This document shows positions 50,650 through 61,635 of a stretch of 64,000 nt of DNA, piece by piece. The stretch is from NCBI GenBank assembly GCA_003554585.1, contig PWGV01000025.1:1-64000 (forward strand), in the 5' to 3' direction. The DNA is from Halobacteroidaceae bacterium. GTDB taxonomy: Bacteria; Bacillota; Halanaerobiia; B1SED10-174. Both the position numbers and the translations under genes were made by a program. Each line of letters begins with the position of its first letter. Positions within the stretch are counted from its first letter, which is position 1. The notes under the pieces are model-generated. The model was not told the origin of the DNA. It ran no database searches and worked only from the letters and a program-made list of their open reading frames with translations.

Positions 50650-51852
50650 TTGCTTCAGGGGAAAACTATTGTTATTGGTGTCAGCGGAGGAATTGCAGCT
50701 TATAAAGCGGTTGATATTGTAAGCCGAATGGTAAAACAGGGAGCCAAAGTCAGGGTTATTATGACCAAAGCTGCTTGCGTGCTGGTTCGTCCCATTACCT
50801 TCCAGAGTATAACCCATCAGCCTGTGGCCACGGAAATGTTTTCCGAACCTGCCAACTGGAATATTCAGCACATTGACCTGGCAACAGAAGCTGATCTTAT
50901 CCTTGTTGCTCCTGCGACTTACAATATTATTGGAAAAGTAGCCAGTGGCATAGCCGACGATCTTCTGACCACAACCATCTCGGCAACAAAAGCCCCCGTT
51001 CTTTTTGCTCCAGCCATGAATACCCGGATGTATGAAAATCCAATTCTCCAGGCTAATCTCAGGAAGCTGCAGGAAATGGACTATTCCTTCATTGAGCCGG
51101 AAGTGGGACGATTGGCTGAAGGGTCTTCGGGTAAGGGCAGGCTTGCGGATAACGAAATTATAATTGAAGAAGTAATCCGGGCCTTAACCCCCAAGGATCT
51201 TGCCGGAATGCGTTTGCTGGTCACTGCTGGCCCAACCCAGGAGTTTATTGATCCGGTAAGGGTTTTGACCAATCCTTCATCAGGAAAAATGGGTTACGCT
51301 ATCGTTCAGGCAGCTTTGCGCCGCGGGGCCCAGGTAACCCTGATTACCGGGCCTACGCATTTAAAATCTCCCTGGGGGTTAAATGAACTGGTAAGGATTT
51401 CAACTACAAGCGAAATGCTGGAGGCTGTTGTAAAAAGGTGTTTGGACCACGATGTAATAATAAAAGCCGCTGCCCCGATGGATTTTCGCCCCAAAGAAAC
51501 TTTTAAAATGAAAGTGAAAAAAGAAGAGAAAAAGGAACTTGTTTTGGCTTTAGAGCGCAATGAAGATATTCTCGAAGCAATCGGTCGGGAAAAAGGTGAC
51601 CGAATTCTGGTAGGTTTTGCCGCTGAAACCGAGAATATTGTTGCCAATGCCCAGGAAAAATTAAAAAGAAAATATCTGGATTTTATTGTCGCCAATGACG
51701 TTTCCGCGGAGGGCTCCGGGTTTGGAGTTGATACAAATCAGGCAACCCTTGTTTTCCCCGATTCTTATGAAAACCTACCTCCCGCAACCAAATTTGATCT
51801 GGGAAACAGGATCCTTGATGAGGTGCAGATACTCAGGCGTGAAATCAAATAA
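50650..51852 (+). CDS. coaBC: Phosphopantothenoylcysteine decarboxylase / synthetase
   Basis: GVSGGIAAYKAVDIV, APAMNTRMYENP, VTAGPTQEFIDPVR. Confidence 0.96.
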   Translation: MLQGKTIVIGVSGGIAAYKAVDIVSRMVKQGAKVRVIMTKAACVLVRPITFQSITHQPVATEMFSEPANWNIQHIDLATEADLILVAPATYNIIGKVASGIADDLLTTTISATKAPVLFAPAMNTRMYENPILQANLRKLQEMDYSFIEPEVGRLAEGSSGKGRLADNEIIIEEVIRALTPKDLAGMRLLVTAGPTQEFIDPVRVLTNPSSGKMGYAIVQAALRRGAQVTLITGPTHLKSPWGLNELVRISTTSEMLEAVVKRCLDHDVIIKAAAPMDFRPKETFKMKVKKEEKKELVLALERNEDILEAIGREKGDRILVGFAAETENIVANAQEKLKRKYLDFIVANDVSAEGSGFGVDTNQATLVFPDSYENLPPATKFDLGNRILDEVQILRREIK

Positions 51853-51854
51853 AA

Positions 51855-51880
51855 AGAGCCTTTTGGGCTCTTATTATTTA
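51855..51880 (+). terminator. Terminator after coaBC
   Basis: agagccttttgggctctt followed by T/A-rich tract. Confidence 0.65.
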
Positions 51881-51974
51881 TGTATACTTTTTAGAGATAT
51901 TATGAAGGAGTTATTCTTTTTTTGTAAAAATTGTATAATTGTTTGCAAAAGTTGAAGCGAAAGAGGTGTAAAGG

Positions 51975-52184
51975 TTGCCAAAAAAAGGGAAGGTTGCGAT
52001 CGACGAATCCTGGTGTAAAGGTTGTGAAATTTGTGCAACTTTCTGTCCCAAAAAAATTTTGGGACTTAGAAGTAATGGGAAAATGGAAGTAAAGGATCCG
52101 GAAAACTGTATTGCCTGCAATCAATGTGTTCTCCGCTGTCCCGATTATGCCATAAAAGTTGAGGTGATTGAGAATAATGACTGA
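51975..52184 (+). CDS. korD: 2-oxoacid:ferredoxin oxidoreductase delta (ferredoxin) subunit
   Basis: Two 4Fe-4S motifs CKGCEICATFCPKK and CIACNQCVLRCPD; precedes korA. Confidence 0.9.
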   Translation: MPKKGKVAIDESWCKGCEICATFCPKKILGLRSNGKMEVKDPENCIACNQCVLRCPDYAIKVEVIENND

Positions 52185-53313
52185 GAGAGTAAAGCTAATG
52201 CAGGGTAATGAAGCCTGCGTTGAAGGAGCTCTTGACGCTGGAGTTCGCTTTTACGCGGGATATCCGATAACTCCTTCCTCGGAGATTGCGGAAGATTTTG
52301 CCGCTAAACTTCCACCGGTGGGCGGGAAGTTTATCCAGATGGAAGATGAAATTGCCAGTATGGCTGCAGTTGTTGGAGCCTCCCTTGCTGGCAAAAAAGC
52401 AGTGACTGCAACCAGCGGTCCTGGTTTTTCCCTCAAACAGGAAATAATAGGTTTTGCCAATATGATTGAAGCCCCCTGCGTGATTATGAATGTGCAGAGG
52501 GCTGGCCCGAGCACTGGATTGCCGACGTCTCCAGCTCAAGGAGATGTGATGCAGGCTCGCTGGGGAACCCACGGTGATCACCCTGCCCTTGTGCTTTGTC
52601 CGAACTCCGTTACCGATGCTTACCTTTTAAGCTTCCAGGCTGTGAACTGGGCTGAAAGGTTTCGGACCCCGGTAATTTTATTGCTCGATGAAACAATTGG
52701 CCACCTGCGAGAAAGGGTTATCCTTCCCCGAAAAGAAGAAATGGTTATTAGCAACAGAAAGCAACCCCATGGGGCATCGGAATCCTTCCAGCCCTATGAT
52801 ATTACTGACGAGGATTTGATCCCTCCCCTGCCCCCATATGGTAGTGGTTATCGCTTCCATACAACGGGGTTATACCATGATGAGACTGGTTTCCCTTCAA
52901 ACAGGCCCGAGGTTACCAGCAGGTTATTAAACCGTCTCCACGAAAAAATTGATAAGTACAAAGAAACTCTGTACCTTTATGAAACTTATGGTTTGCGCCA
53001 GGCCAATCAATTGATAATCAGCTACGGTGCGTCAGCCCGTTCGGCCAAGGCAGCCTGGAGAATCGCGCGGGAAAAAGGTCTTTTAGTTGGGCTTTTAATC
53101 CTGAAAACGATCTGGCCCTTCCCCGAAGAAATTGTCGTCCAGGCGGGACATGACAAGAACAATATAGTGGTTGCTGAAATGAATAGAGGGCAGTTGATAG
53201 GTGAAGTGGAGAGAGTAATGGATAAAAGAGTTCCTATTCGTGGAGCTCAGCGGGCTGATGGAGTCCTCATTACTCCCGAACAGATACTTGCAAAACTGGA
53301 GGGGGTTAATTAA
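52177..53313 (+). CDS. korA: 2-oxoglutarate:ferredoxin oxidoreductase alpha subunit
   Basis: MQGNEACVEGALDAGVRFYAGYPITPSSEIAE; start at 52177 overlapping korD stop. Confidence 0.9.
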   Translation: MTERVKLMQGNEACVEGALDAGVRFYAGYPITPSSEIAEDFAAKLPPVGGKFIQMEDEIASMAAVVGASLAGKKAVTATSGPGFSLKQEIIGFANMIEAPCVIMNVQRAGPSTGLPTSPAQGDVMQARWGTHGDHPALVLCPNSVTDAYLLSFQAVNWAERFRTPVILLLDETIGHLRERVILPRKEEMVISNRKQPHGASESFQPYDITDEDLIPPLPPYGSGYRFHTTGLYHDETGFPSNRPEVTSRLLNRLHEKIDKYKETLYLYETYGLRQANQLIISYGASARSAKAAWRIAREKGLLVGLLILKTIWPFPEEIVVQAGHDKNNIVVAEMNRGQLIGEVERVMDKRVPIRGAQRADGVLITPEQILAKLEGVN

Positions 53314-54129
53314 ATGGAAATGGAAAAGTTTTTTCGCGTAGATAAACTTCCCCATATCTGGTGCCCGGGTTGCGGTCATGGTTCTGTAATGATGAGTATT
53401 GTTAAAGGTATAGACAAGATGGGTTGGGATCCCAAAAAAGTAGCGGTTGTCTCGGGGATAGGTTGTTCCTCCCGCGCCCCCGGTTATATGAATTTCAATA
53501 CCCTGCATACAGTTCATGGCCGGCCAATAGCTTTTGCCACCGGAATAAAATTAGCCAATCCAGAATTAAAGGTGATTGTGATAACAGGGGATGGAGATGG
53601 TGCCGCTATCGGAGGAAACCACCTCATCCATGCCTGCCGTCGAAATATTGGAATTAATGTGGTTTTGTTTAACAATCAAATTTATGGAATGACCAGTGGC
53701 CAGTATTCACCAATGACCCCTGAAGGGTCAATGGCCACAACATCACCTTACGGTAATATCGAACCACCTTTTGACCTGTGTGAACTCACCAAATCTGCAG
53801 GGGCAAATTTTGTTGCACGGGGAACGGTATACCACCTTCCCAAGCTGGATTCATATGTGGAAAAAGCCTTTTCTAAAGAAGGTTTTTCTTATGTAGAAGC
53901 AATAAGCCAGTGTCCAACTTATTATGGTCGCCGCAATAAAATGAAAACACCGGTGGAAATGCTGGAGTGGCAGAAGGAAAATTCTATTGATATCAAAAAA
54001 GCCAAGGACCTGGATCCCGAGGAATTAAAGGGTAAAATAATTACGGGGATATTTGCAGAAGGAGATGGCGAAGAGTATACAGTTCGGTATGACCAATTAA
54101 TTAACAGTGTGCGGGGGGGTAAAGAATAA
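53314..54129 (+). CDS. korB: 2-oxoglutarate:ferredoxin oxidoreductase beta subunit
   Basis: WCPGCGHG, TPP motif GDGDGAAIGGNHLIHACRRNIGINVVLFNN. Confidence 0.92.
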   Translation: MEMEKFFRVDKLPHIWCPGCGHGSVMMSIVKGIDKMGWDPKKVAVVSGIGCSSRAPGYMNFNTLHTVHGRPIAFATGIKLANPELKVIVITGDGDGAAIGGNHLIHACRRNIGINVVLFNNQIYGMTSGQYSPMTPEGSMATTSPYGNIEPPFDLCELTKSAGANFVARGTVYHLPKLDSYVEKAFSKEGFSYVEAISQCPTYYGRRNKMKTPVEMLEWQKENSIDIKKAKDLDPEELKGKIITGIFAEGDGEEYTVRYDQLINSVRGGKE

Positions 54130-54704
54130 TGGCCAGGTATGAGATCAGGCTTAGCGGCGCGGGAGGCCAGGGTTTGATCCTGGCAGGGATCATTCTATCC
54201 GAGGCTGTGGTCCGGTTTACAGATAAAGAAGTTGTTCAAACCCAGTCTTATGGGCCCGAAGCCCGTGGAGGAGCCAGTAAGGCTGAAGTCATCATTTCTG
54301 ATGAAGAAATAGACTATCCCCAGGTTAACAAACCCGATTTTCTCCTTGCATTAACCCAGGAAGCATATAATAAATATAACAGGGATCTCAAGGAATACGG
54401 GATCATGGTAGTCGATGAAAGGGTAGATATTGCCACGCGTGGCGGCCCTACTTACGTCGTACCAATTCAAAAGTTAACCCAGGAAAAACTGGGAACCAGG
54501 ATGGTAGTTAATGTAGTTTCCCTTGCTCTTTTTAATAAACTGCACGAAGTGGTAAAAACAGATGAATTAAAAGAAGCTGTTCTGGAAAGAGTGCCCAGGG
54601 GAACCGAGGATTTAAACCAAAAGGCCCTGGAACTTGGTGAAGAGCTGGCCGAGAACCTGAACCAATACAAAATAAAAAGCAAGGAGGAGGAGGAAGAAGA
54701 ATGA
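54129..54704 (+). CDS. korC: 2-oxoglutarate:ferredoxin oxidoreductase gamma subunit
   Basis: [39 protein letters not shown]. Confidence 0.92.
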   Translation: MARYEIRLSGAGGQGLILAGIILSEAVVRFTDKEVVQTQSYGPEARGGASKAEVIISDEEIDYPQVNKPDFLLALTQEAYNKYNRDLKEYGIMVVDERVDIATRGGPTYVVPIQKLTQEKLGTRMVVNVVSLALFNKLHEVVKTDELKEAVLERVPRGTEDLNQKALELGEELAENLNQYKIKSKEEEEEE

Positions 54705-56368
54705 AGGACAAGGACCGGCAGGAAAAAATTCAAGAAAAACTGAAAAAATGGCGGGAAGGTCCTTTTGCCAAGTTCCAGCAAAGAGGCTGGAATAAAGCCT
54801 ATACCTCCTATCGCGAACCGGTAAAAGAAATCTATACTCCCCTGGATTTTTCTGATGACGAATACCTTGAAAAGACCGGTTTTCCAGGCCAGTTTCCCTT
54901 TGTCCGCGGTGTTTATCCAACTATGTACCGGGGAAGGCCCTGGACAATGCGCCAGTACGCGGGTTTTGCCAGCGCCGAGGAATCCAATCGGCGTTATCGC
55001 TACCTTCTGGAACAGGGTCAGACCGGACTTTCCGTTGCTTTTGACCTGCCAACTCAGATTGGACTTGATTCAGATCATCAACTTGCCGATGGGGAAGTGG
55101 GCAAGGTTGGTGTCCCGATTGATTCCCTTGCCGATATGGAAATTCTTTTTGATCAGATTCCCCTGGATAAGGTCAGTACTTCTATGACTATTAACTCTCC
55201 AGCAGCAGTTCTTTTGGCAATGTATATAGCACTGGCGGAAAAGCAGGGGGTTTCAGCTGATAAATTGAAGGGAACCATTCAAAATGATATTTTGAAAGAA
55301 TATTTTGCCCGCGGTACTTATATCTTTCCCCCGGGTCCATCTTTGCGGTTGATCACAGATATCTTTGCCTACTGTTCACGGGAATTACCAAACTGGAATA
55401 CAATCAGTATTTCCGGTTATCATATCAGGGAAGCAGGAGCAAATGCTGTCCAGGAACTTGCTTTTACTCTTGCTGACGGAATTGCCTATGTAAAGGCTGC
55501 TCTCCAGGCAGGGTTAAAAGTTGATGAATTTGCCCCCAGGCTTTCTTTTTTCTTCAATGCGCAGATGAATCTCCTGGAAGAAGTGGCCAAATTCCGAGCT
55601 GCCCGCCGATTGTGGGCAAAAATTATGGAGGAAAAGTTTGGAGCAAAGAACCCCAAGAGTAAAATGCTTCGTTTCCACACCCAGACTGCAGGGGCTTCTC
55701 TAACTGCCCAGCAAGCGCAAAATAATATCGTAAGGGTTACCATCCAGGCCCTGGCAGCAGTTCTTGGTGGAACGCAATCCCTGCATACCAATTCCTATGA
55801 TGAAGCATGGGCCCTGCCCAGCGAGGAATCAGTACGGATTGCTCTGCGGACCCAGCAAATTATTGCCAATGAGAGCGGTGCAACCTCAACTGTAGATCCG
55901 CTGGGAGGCTCTTATTATGTGGAAAGCCTTACCGATGATATTGAAAAAAGGGTAGAAGAGTACCTGGATAAAATTGAAGAAATGGGCGGGATGGTAAAGG
56001 CAATTGAAAAAGGTTATGTTCAGCGAGAAATCCAGAAAAGCGCATATGAAATGCAGAAAAGAGTTGAGCAACAGGAAGATATAGTTGTAGGAGTAAATAA
56101 ATTTGCCCAGGAAGAAGTTGCTCCGACTGATCTCCTGGAAGTTGATCCCCAGATGGAAAAAGAACAGATTAAGAAACTAAAAAATAGCAGGGAAAAAAGA
56201 AATGAAAAAGAAGCTCAAAAGGCACTGGAAAAGCTTAAGAACACCGCCGAAGCAGAAGAAAACCTTATGCCAGCAATTATTGAGGCCGTCAAGGCTTATG
56301 CAACTCTCGGGGAAATTTGTGAAGTTCTGCGTTCAATTTACGGTGAGTACCAGGCTCCCACATTTTAA
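54701..56368 (+). CDS. Methylmalonyl-CoA mutase large (catalytic) subunit
   Basis: [63 protein letters not shown]. Confidence 0.94.
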   Translation: MKDKDRQEKIQEKLKKWREGPFAKFQQRGWNKAYTSYREPVKEIYTPLDFSDDEYLEKTGFPGQFPFVRGVYPTMYRGRPWTMRQYAGFASAEESNRRYRYLLEQGQTGLSVAFDLPTQIGLDSDHQLADGEVGKVGVPIDSLADMEILFDQIPLDKVSTSMTINSPAAVLLAMYIALAEKQGVSADKLKGTIQNDILKEYFARGTYIFPPGPSLRLITDIFAYCSRELPNWNTISISGYHIREAGANAVQELAFTLADGIAYVKAALQAGLKVDEFAPRLSFFFNAQMNLLEEVAKFRAARRLWAKIMEEKFGAKNPKSKMLRFHTQTAGASLTAQQAQNNIVRVTIQALAAVLGGTQSLHTNSYDEAWALPSEESVRIALRTQQIIANESGATSTVDPLGGSYYVESLTDDIEKRVEEYLDKIEEMGGMVKAIEKGYVQREIQKSAYEMQKRVEQQEDIVVGVNKFAQEEVAPTDLLEVDPQMEKEQIKKLKNSREKRNEKEAQKALEKLKNTAEAEENLMPAIIEAVKAYATLGEICEVLRSIYGEYQAPTF

Positions 56369-56385
56369 AGTTAGGAGGCAGAAAC

Positions 56386-56784
56386 ATGGCCGAGAATAAA
56401 ATAAGAGTATTAATTGCCAAACCGGGTCTTGATGGGCATGACCGCGGAGCTAAAGTTGTGGCGCAGGCCTTACGGGATGCGGGCATGGAAGTTATTTATA
56501 CCGGTCTTCGCCGGACTCCCGATCAGATAGTTTCCGCTGCAGTTCAGGAAGATGTCCAGGTAATCGGCTTGAGTAGCCTTTCTGGAGCCCATAACCACCT
56601 CTTCCAAAAAGTTGCAGAACTGCTCCAGGAAAAAGGAAACGAAGATATCCTTCTGATTGGTGGAGGGATTATCCCTGAGAAAGACCGCAAGCGACTTGAA
56701 AAAATTGGATTTGATCGGATCTTCTCTCCAGGCACTTCCACGGAAGATATCGTTTCCTATATAAAGGAAAAAGTTAATGGGTAA
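56386..56784 (+). CDS. Methylmalonyl-CoA mutase cobalamin-binding subunit
   Basis: B12-binding [25 protein letters not shown]. Confidence 0.95.
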   Translation: MAENKIRVLIAKPGLDGHDRGAKVVAQALRDAGMEVIYTGLRRTPDQIVSAAVQEDVQVIGLSSLSGAHNHLFQKVAELLQEKGNEDILLIGGGIIPEKDRKRLEKIGFDRIFSPGTSTEDIVSYIKEKVNG

Positions 56785-57727
56785 AAAGGTAGATGAACTG
56801 GCCCGGGGGATAATTCAGGGCGAGGAAAAAGCTCTTGCTAAAGGTCTAACCTTCGTGGAAAATAGAAGCAAGGGTTACCGAGAACTTCTAGATTCCATTT
56901 ACCCCGAGGTCAAACCCTGTCCAATCTGGGGTCTTACTGGAGCTCCGGGTGTGGGGAAAAGCACCATTACAAATTACCTGGTAGATAGTTTGGCCAGCTG
57001 TTCTGAAAGAATTGGAGTTTTAGCCGTCGATCCCACCAGTCCCTTTTCCGGAGGAGCTATTCTCGGGGACCGGGTTCGAATGATGGATTTGGCCGGAAGA
57101 GAGGGGATCTTCATTCGCAGCATGGCCTCCCGCGGGGCTTTAGGTGGACTCAGCCCTGCAATAATGGACGCAGTTGCTTTGTACCAGGCTTTTGGGGTTG
57201 ACAGGATTCTGGTGGAAACTGTTGGTGTTGGGCAATCGGAAACAGATATTGTATCTCTTGCGGACACTGTTGCAGTAATTATGATGCCGGGAACAGGCGA
57301 CGATGTTCAAACAATAAAAGCTGGTCTGCTGGAAATTGGTGACATTTTTGTTGTAAATAAGGCTGATCTGGAGGGAGCGGAGACCCTCGCCGGGTTATTG
57401 CAAAGTATGCTTTCTTCCCGGAACGAGGATGAAAAATGGGTTCCCCCGGTAATTAAACTGGTTGCCAGCCAGGGACAGAATCTTGATACCTTGCTTGAGA
57501 AATTCCAAGATCACCAGAAAACCCTGGAGAAATCAGGCCAAAAAGAAAAGAAAGAAAAGATGAGGAATGAAATGGCTCTTAAGATGCACCTGCAGGCTCG
57601 CTTTCAGGACCTGTATCTTGGGCCCCTCCTAGGAACAGAAGACTGGGAAAAGGCCATAAAATCTATTAACAGGCGGGAAAAGTCACCTGCTTACTGGGCA
57701 GAAAAATTGATTTCCGGGAGTGATTAA
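56777..57727 (+). CDS. meaB: Methylmalonyl-CoA mutase-associated GTPase MeaB
   Basis: [34 protein letters not shown]. Confidence 0.94.
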   Translation: MGKKVDELARGIIQGEEKALAKGLTFVENRSKGYRELLDSIYPEVKPCPIWGLTGAPGVGKSTITNYLVDSLASCSERIGVLAVDPTSPFSGGAILGDRVRMMDLAGREGIFIRSMASRGALGGLSPAIMDAVALYQAFGVDRILVETVGVGQSETDIVSLADTVAVIMMPGTGDDVQTIKAGLLEIGDIFVVNKADLEGAETLAGLLQSMLSSRNEDEKWVPPVIKLVASQGQNLDTLLEKFQDHQKTLEKSGQKEKKEKMRNEMALKMHLQARFQDLYLGPLLGTEDWEKAIKSINRREKSPAYWAEKLISGSD

Positions 57728-58121
57728 AGTGCACATAGACCACATTGGTATTGCTGTAACTGATATTGAAGAGGCAGCGAAAGTTTATAAACTTATGGGT
57801 TTGGAAATTGTAAATATTGAAGAGGTTCCTTCCCAAAAAGTCCGGGTTGCCATGTTACCCCTAGGAGAAAGCAAGATCGAACTTTTAGAACCAACTGACC
57901 CGGAAAGTCCCATTCAGAAATTCCTGGACAAAAAAGGAAGCGGAATTCACCACCTTGCGGTTTCGGTTGATGATGTTGCAGCCGAACTGGCTAAATTAAA
58001 AGAGCAAGGGATCAGGTTGATTAATGAAGAACCAGTTCCGGGGGCCGGAGGAGCCCTGATCGCCTTTGTCCATCCTAAGGAAACCCAGGGAGTTTTATTA
58101 GAATTATGCCAGCATGAGTAG
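57720..58121 (+). CDS. mce: Methylmalonyl-CoA epimerase
   Basis: IDHIGIAVTDIEEAAKVY, GIHHLAVSVDDV, VHPKETQGVLLEL. Confidence 0.94.
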   Translation: MIKVHIDHIGIAVTDIEEAAKVYKLMGLEIVNIEEVPSQKVRVAMLPLGESKIELLEPTDPESPIQKFLDKKGSGIHHLAVSVDDVAAELAKLKEQGIRLINEEPVPGAGGALIAFVHPKETQGVLLELCQHE

Positions 58122-58127
58122 AGGAGA

Positions 58128-59681
58128 GTGACTATGAAAGCAAAAAAAGGAGAAACCCTGCAGTCACTAAAGGAAAGGGCGAAACTCGGCGGGGGTAGTG
58201 AAAAAATAAAAGCCCAACATGAAAAAGGAAAGTTAACAGCCCGGCAACGGTTGGAAAAATTATTGGATTCCGATTCTTTCATGGAAATTAACCTTTTTAC
58301 TTCCCACAGGGCTACCGACCTGGGAATGGAAAGCCGGGAAGTTCCCGGAGAAGGTGTAGTAACAGGTTCGGGGACAGTTAATGGGCAACTTGTATTTGTT
58401 TTTGCCCAGGACTTCACTGCAATGGGTGGAACTCTTGGGGAAGCACACGCCAAGAAAATTGTAAAAATAATGGATCTGGCCCTGGAGAATGGGGCCCCAA
58501 TAATTGGGTTGAATGATTCAGGTGGGGCGAGGATCCAGGAGGGTGTGGACGCCTTAGACGGTTATGGGGATATTTTCTATCGCAACACACTGGCCTCTGG
58601 AGTAATCCCCCAGATTGCTGCAATTCTTGGTCCCTGTGCAGGAGGAGCGGTTTATTCTCCAGCCCTTATGGATTTTACTTTTATGGTTGAAGGAATAAGC
58701 CAGATGTTTATAACCGGTCCTCAGGTGGTCAAAGCTGTTACAGGGCAGGAAGTGTCCTCTGAAGAACTTGGTGGGGCAGCAACTCACAATCAACTCAGTG
58801 GAGTTGCCCACTTTAATCATGCTGATGAAGAATCCTGTCTGAACGCTATCCGGGAATTATTGAGTTATTTACCGCCAAATAATATGGAAAATCCTCCGGA
58901 AATCGCAACAGATGAACCACCTGCTCCAGGACCCCAGGGAATTGCGGATATTATCCCTGAAGATACCAGGCGACTATATGATATGAAAGAGGTAATAAGA
59001 CTTATTGTCGATGGAGGATACTTTTTTGAAGTGCACCCCTATTTCGCCCCGAATATTATTGTTGGTTTTGCCCGCCTGGGCGGGAAAGCTGTGGGTATAG
59101 TTGCCAATCAACCAAAGGATAAAGGAGGAGTTCTGGATATCGATTCCTCTGATAAAGCTTCGCGTTTTATCCGATTTTGTGATGCTTTCAATATTCCCCT
59201 GGTAAATCTGGTTGATGTTCCCGGCTATCTTCCCGGGACCGATCAGGAACACGGAGGAGTAATTCGCCACGGGGCGAAACTCCTTTATGCATATTCTGAA
59301 GCCACCGTTCCCAAGGTAACCTTAATTACTCGCAAAGCTTACGGGGGAGCTTTTCTGGCCATGTGCAGCCAGGCTCTGGGTGCGGACTTTGTTTATGCCT
59401 GGCCCAATACAGAAATTGCTGTTATGGGTCCCGAGGGAGCGGCGAACATTATTTACCGTAAAGAGATAAAAGCGGCAGAAAATCCTGAAGAGGTAAGGCA
59501 GGAAAAAATTAAAGAATACAGGGAGCTTTTTGCCAATCCCCTTGTGGCTGCCCGACGGGGCATGATTCACGATATCATCGAGTATGAATCAACTCGGGCC
59601 CGTTTAATTTATTCTCTGGACCTTTTATCCTGCAAAAAGGTTTCCCGGCCGCCCAGAAAACACGGTAATTTTCCGGTTTAA
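58128..59681 (+). CDS. mmdA: Methylmalonyl-CoA decarboxylase alpha subunit / carboxyltransferase
   Basis: GLNDSGGARIQEGVDALDGYG, GPCAGGAVYSPALMDF, MGPEGAANIIYR. Confidence 0.93.
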   Translation: MTMKAKKGETLQSLKERAKLGGGSEKIKAQHEKGKLTARQRLEKLLDSDSFMEINLFTSHRATDLGMESREVPGEGVVTGSGTVNGQLVFVFAQDFTAMGGTLGEAHAKKIVKIMDLALENGAPIIGLNDSGGARIQEGVDALDGYGDIFYRNTLASGVIPQIAAILGPCAGGAVYSPALMDFTFMVEGISQMFITGPQVVKAVTGQEVSSEELGGAATHNQLSGVAHFNHADEESCLNAIRELLSYLPPNNMENPPEIATDEPPAPGPQGIADIIPEDTRRLYDMKEVIRLIVDGGYFFEVHPYFAPNIIVGFARLGGKAVGIVANQPKDKGGVLDIDSSDKASRFIRFCDAFNIPLVNLVDVPGYLPGTDQEHGGVIRHGAKLLYAYSEATVPKVTLITRKAYGGAFLAMCSQALGADFVYAWPNTEIAVMGPEGAANIIYRKEIKAAENPEEVRQEKIKEYRELFANPLVAARRGMIHDIIEYESTRARLIYSLDLLSCKKVSRPPRKHGNFPV

Positions 59682-59693
59682 GGAGGAAGATAG

Positions 59694-60020
59694 ATGCCTG
59701 ATTTAACTGCTGGTTGGGAAATAATAATCCTTGGGACGGGGACTGTTTTTATTGCTTTAATTTTCCTCGGTTTGGTAGTTGTGGGGTTAGAGAAAATTTT
59801 TGGCCCTAAAACTACTCCCCCTTCTCAGGATCAACCCCTAACCGAACAAGATGAGGAAGATAAAACTGAGCCCCCCGTTGCGGCTATAACTGCCGGTATC
59901 CACGCTTACAAGGGCGCTGGCAGGTTCAAAATAATCAGGATTAGCCACCGCGGTGAAGAGTGGGCCCGCTGGGGCCGCCAGGAACTTATTAATAATAAAC
60001 CAGAAAGGAAAGGAAGTTAA
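59694..60020 (+). CDS. OadG/MmdD-type decarboxylase small membrane subunit
   Basis: N-terminal TM, acidic linker, position between carboxyltransferase and BCCP genes. Confidence 0.82.
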   Translation: MPDLTAGWEIIILGTGTVFIALIFLGLVVVGLEKIFGPKTTPPSQDQPLTEQDEEDKTEPPVAAITAGIHAYKGAGRFKIIRISHRGEEWARWGRQELINNKPERKGS

Positions 60021-60028
60021 GACCAGGG

Positions 60029-60412
60029 ATGAAAAAATACAGGATTAGAGTAAATGGTGAGGAGTACGAGGTTGAGGTTGAGGAAATTAATGAAGGTGGG
60101 GAAAAACCGACAACTTCTCCCAACAAACCCCCAGCTTCTTCTGCCCCTGCGGCCCCAAGAGCTCAGGAGAAAAAGAAGGCGGTGCAAAGCAGTGGCGCGC
60201 CCGGGGAAATAAAGGCACCAATGTCCGGAAAGGTTTTGAAAGTAAGCGTGAAAACAGGAGATGAAGTTACAAAAGGTCAGGTGCTTATGATGCTCGAAGC
60301 AATGAAAATGGAAAATGAAATTACCGCTAACACCGAAGGAAAAGTTAAAGAAATAAAAGTAAATGAAGGGGATTCCGTTAATCCAGGAGATATTCTTGTA
60401 ATTTTGGAGTAG
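60029..60412 (+). CDS. mmdC: Biotin carrier (biotinyl/lipoyl attachment) subunit
   Basis: EAMKMENEI biotinylation motif; Pro/Ala-rich linker. Confidence 0.92.
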   Translation: MKKYRIRVNGEEYEVEVEEINEGGEKPTTSPNKPPASSAPAAPRAQEKKKAVQSSGAPGEIKAPMSGKVLKVSVKTGDEVTKGQVLMMLEAMKMENEITANTEGKVKEIKVNEGDSVNPGDILVILE

Positions 60413-60423
60413 GGGGAAAATTA

Positions 60424-61554
60424 ATGGAACTTGCAATTGATAGTTTCTGGCAGAGCACAGGTTTTGCCAATATGACCTGGCAGCAAATGGTTATGGTTGC
60501 AGTGGCCGGGGTTCTATTATACCTTGCGATAAAGAAAAAATATGAACCTCTATTGCTCATCCCGATCAGTTTTGGGGTAATAATGGTTAATTTGCCACTG
60601 ACCGGAGTTATGGCACCACCCCAGGGAGGAGAGGTAGGGGGTCTATTGTATTACCTTTACCAGGGAACCAGTCTGGGGATTTATCCTCCCCTAATTTTCA
60701 TTGGTGTTGGGGCCTGGACGGATTTTGGGCCCCTGCTTGCCAACCCAAAAACCATGCTGCTCGGCGCAGCAGCCCAGTTTGGGATTTTTACCACCATATT
60801 GGGTGCTCTTGCTGTTGGTTTTCAACCCTTCCAAGCTGGAGCCATAGGGATAATAGGTGGGGCAGATGGGCCAACTGCAATTTTTACCGCGGCGAATCTA
60901 GCCCCAGAACTTTTGGGCCCCATAGCCGTTGCCGCATATTCTTATATGGCCCTGGTTCCTGTGATCCAGCCGCCGATAATTAAATTATTAACTAATGATA
61001 CCGAAAGAAAAGTTAGAATGGGCCAGTTAAGGGAGGTTTCCCAAAAAGAAAAGATAATTTTTCCTATTGCGGTAACCATTTTAACAGGGTTGCTTATCCC
61101 GGCTTCCATACCTTTAATTGGTTCTTTAATGTTTGGTAACCTGTTAAAGGAATCCGGTGTTGTGGACCGATTGCTTCAGACTGCCCGGGATTCTCTGGTT
61201 AATATTGTAACCATCTTTTTAGGCCTGACCGTTGGAGCAACTGCAACCGCAGAAAATTTCCTGATTTGGGAAACGATCCAGATTATTTTATTGGGCCTTT
61301 TTGCTTTTTCTGTCGGGACTTTTGCAGGTGTGGTTTTGGGTAAAATTATGTACCAGTTGACCAGAGGAAAAATAAACCCCCTTATTGGTTCTGCTGGGGT
61401 GTCTGCAGTGCCAATGGCGGCTCGGGTTAGTCAAAAACTTGGTTTGGAAGCAGATGGAGACAATCACCTTTTAATGCATGCAATGGGACCTAATGTGGCC
61501 GGCGTTATTGGTTCGGCCGTAGCCGCTGGAGTAATATTATCTCATTTTGGCTAG
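60424..61554 (+). CDS. mmdB: Na+-translocating decarboxylase beta subunit
   Basis: Multi-[51 protein letters not shown]. Confidence 0.95.
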   Translation: MELAIDSFWQSTGFANMTWQQMVMVAVAGVLLYLAIKKKYEPLLLIPISFGVIMVNLPLTGVMAPPQGGEVGGLLYYLYQGTSLGIYPPLIFIGVGAWTDFGPLLANPKTMLLGAAAQFGIFTTILGALAVGFQPFQAGAIGIIGGADGPTAIFTAANLAPELLGPIAVAAYSYMALVPVIQPPIIKLLTNDTERKVRMGQLREVSQKEKIIFPIAVTILTGLLIPASIPLIGSLMFGNLLKESGVVDRLLQTARDSLVNIVTIFLGLTVGATATAENFLIWETIQIILLGLFAFSVGTFAGVVLGKIMYQLTRGKINPLIGSAGVSAVPMAARVSQKLGLEADGDNHLLMHAMGPNVAGVIGSAVAAGVILSHFG

Positions 61555-61568
61555 GAAAGGAGGTTTTA

Positions 61569-61595
61569 ATGGAGATTTTTTGGCTTAAATTTTGA
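61569..61595 (+). other. Micro-ORF MEIFWLKF with consensus Shine-Dalgarno
   Basis: AAAGGAGG (61556-61563), 5-nt spacing, ATG GAG ATT TTT TGG CTT AAA TTT TGA. Confidence 0.35.
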
Positions 61596-61635
61596 GGAAT
61601 TTTAGTAATTAATAAAAGAAGAGGTGAATTAATTA

